A program made the translations under genes and the position numbers. Positions 15,701 to 16,824 of a DNA stretch of 16,824 bases are shown in pieces; within the stretch, counting starts at the first letter, position 1, and the number at the start of each line of letters is the position of its first letter. Below the pieces are notes generated by a model that worked only from the letters and a program-made list of their open reading frames with translations, was not told the origin of the DNA and ran no database searches. The stretch is taken from the NCBI GenBank assembly GCA_002352125.1, contig DEHU01000164.1, positions 1 through 16,824 on the forward strand, read 5' to 3'. This stretch comes from Competibacteraceae bacterium UBA2792. GTDB taxonomy: Bacteria; Pseudomonadota; Gammaproteobacteria; Competibacterales; Competibacteraceae.

Positions 15701-16671
15701 ACGCGCACCATCTAGCCGGTCTTGCGTCTTGCTGCGTCCTGGCGGCGCTACTCCTGCTGACGGCGTGCGATCGGGGCGATGGCAACGGCTTCCAAGGCTA
15801 CGTCGAAGGCGAGTACGTTTATTTGTCGGCGCCTCAGGCCGGTTATCTGAAAACGCTCGATGCCGTCCGGGGAAGCCGGGTTGCCGCAGGACAGCCCATC
15901 TTTGCCATCGACGCGGACCCAGACGATCAGGCGTTGGCCGAAACCGAAGCGCGGGCCGAGTCCGCCAGAGAGAAGCTACAGAACCTCAAAGAGCCACATC
16001 GTCCTACGGAAATCGCGGCCTTGGAGGCGAGCCTGCGCGCCGCCGAGGCAAGCCTGCGGTTGAGCCGGATTCAATTGGAACAGTACGAGGCGCTGCGTCG
16101 CCAAAACTTTGTGTCGCAAGCCAAGATAGACGAAGCCCGAAGCGCCCACGACCAGGCTGCCGCGCAGGTCGAAGCGACCAGGCAGCAGATCGCCACCTAT
16201 CGCGTTACCTTGGGACGGCAGGCCGAGGTCAAGAGCGCCGAAGCCGATCTGAACGCCGCGCTCGCGCAGGTGGCACAAAAGCGGTGGATCGTCGAACGCA
16301 AGTCCGTCGCCGCGCCTGCGGCAGGAGAGATCGCCGACACCTATTATCGGCCAGGGGAGTGGGTTCCGGCCGGTTCGCCGGTGGCCAGTCTTCTGCCGGA
16401 TACCCGCCGGCGCCTGCGTTTCTTCGTCCCCGAGCAGCTTGTGGCCTCAATCGAACCGGGCGATGCCGTCGAGGCGAGCTGCGACGGTTGTGCGTCTCCC
16501 GTCCGGGCGAAGGTAGACTTCGTCTCGCCACAGGCGGAATACACGCCGCCGATTATCTATAGCCGCGGCAGCCGGGAAAAACTCGTGTTCAGAGTCGAGG
16601 CCGCGCCCGATCCGGAGCTGGCCACACAGCTTCGCCCCGGCCTGCCCGTGGACGTTCGCCTCGTTCGCTAA
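15697..16671 (+). CDS. HlyD/YbhG-type periplasmic adaptor lipoprotein
   Basis: 324 residues. The N-terminus has a hydrophobic stretch and a lipobox LLLLTAC with C24, so it is probably a lipid-anchored periplasmic adaptor. A biotinyl-lipoyl-like half follows (GYVEGEYVYLSAPQAGYLKTL, VAAGQPIFAID, 34-72), then a long alpha-helical hairpin (about 75-200, alanine, glutamate and arginine rich), the second lipoyl half (SVAAPAAGEIADTYYRPGEWVPAGSPVASLLP, 203-234) and a beta-barrel (RRLRFFVPEQLVASIEPGDAVEASC). Such adaptors link inner-membrane ABC exporters to an outer-membrane channel. The ATG at 15697 overlaps the tetR stop and follows AAGGAAAA; an earlier in-frame GTG lacks a ribosome site. The ABC ATPase gene begins one base after the stop. 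Confidence 0.92.
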   Translation: MNAHHLAGLASCCVLAALLLLTACDRGDGNGFQGYVEGEYVYLSAPQAGYLKTLDAVRGSRVAAGQPIFAIDADPDDQALAETEARAESAREKLQNLKEPHRPTEIAALEASLRAAEASLRLSRIQLEQYEALRRQNFVSQAKIDEARSAHDQAAAQVEATRQQIATYRVTLGRQAEVKSAEADLNAALAQVAQKRWIVERKSVAAPAAGEIADTYYRPGEWVPAGSPVASLLPDTRRRLRFFVPEQLVASIEPGDAVEASCDGCASPVRAKVDFVSPQAEYTPPIIYSRGSREKLVFRVEAAPDPELATQLRPGLPVDVRLVR

Positions 16672-16672
16672 G

Positions 16673-16824
16673 ATGAATGGTCCGTTCGCCAATGGCCCGC
16701 TCGCCATCGACGTCGCCGGGCTGAACAAACACTTCGGCGACAAGCACGTCGTGAAGGACTTGGCGCTTCAGGTGCGGCAAGGCGAAATCTTCGGCTTCCT
16801 CGGCCCCAACGGGGCCGGCAAGAC
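16673..16824 (+). CDS. ABC transporter ATP-binding protein (partial, cut by window end)
   Basis: The first 50 codons are present. IDVAGLNKHFGDKHVVKDLALQ is the usual ABC ATPase opening with the A-loop position near HF, and EIFGFLGPNGAGK ends in the Walker A motif at the window edge. It begins one base after the adaptor stop and continues the tetR-adaptor operon, so it is probably the YbhF-like ATPase of an exporter. No strong Shine-Dalgarno is seen, suggesting coupling. Substrate cannot be told from the fragment. Confidence 0.92.
   Translation, partial: MNGPFANGPLAIDVAGLNKHFGDKHVVKDLALQVRQGEIFGFLGPNGAGK

Overview
The window looks like a chromosomal stretch of a GC-rich Gammaproteobacterium. 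A Competibacteraceae-like organism is my guess from gene style (Apa-type Ap4A phosphorylase, NrtR, BluB behind a cobalamin riboswitch, YbhG-like adaptor); the sequence does not prove the taxon. Most genes are GC-rich, but about 10.95-15.07 kb is visibly AT-richer and holds unrelated orphan genes, so it is probably an acquired segment.

Layout, left to right. (1) 166-2195, minus strand: a LacI-family repressor followed by an Apa-type Ap4A phosphorylase. (2) 2196-2625: a divergent intergenic region with three copies of one LacI-type operator. (3) 2626-5730, plus: a 1034-residue protein joining an intact calcineurin-like metallophosphoesterase, a STAND (NB-ARC-like) NTPase and a TPR-like sensor, the build of an NLR-like defence protein. 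(4) 5744-6403, minus: an NrtR-type Nudix-fold regulator with a degenerate Nudix box. (5) 6404-6553: the divergent control region with two matching 18-bp boxes. (6) 6554-9901, plus: three co-directional genes encoding a J-domain/pseudokinase fusion, a von Willebrand A (MIDAS) protein and a divergent adenylosuccinate-synthetase-like enzyme. (7) 9941-10932, plus: an adenosylcobalamin riboswitch and bluB. (8) 11010-14803, minus, AT-rich: a papain/C39-like protein, a caspase-like protein, a small exported protein, an orphan PstS-like binding protein and a possible 43-codon leader ORF, with a pair of tandem perfect palindromes in the gap. (9) 15086-end, plus: tetR, an HlyD/YbhG-type lipoprotein adaptor and the start of an ABC ATPase, the front of an efflux operon.

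Two units deserve most attention. The first is the metallophosphoesterase-STAND-TPR gene, with LacI-type operators between it and the repressor gene. The second is the NrtR-associated J-pseudokinase/vWA/PurA-like operon, in which the PurA-like enzyme keeps the phosphate-binding and histidine motifs but has lost the usual aspartate loop and has altered the TKLD purine motif. Ap4A phosphorylase, NrtR, the PurA-like protein and the phosphoesterase all belong to nucleotide-handling families, so this neighbourhood may act on nucleotide signals; that is inference. The AT-rich caspase-like/papain-like pair is a third candidate conflict or stress module.
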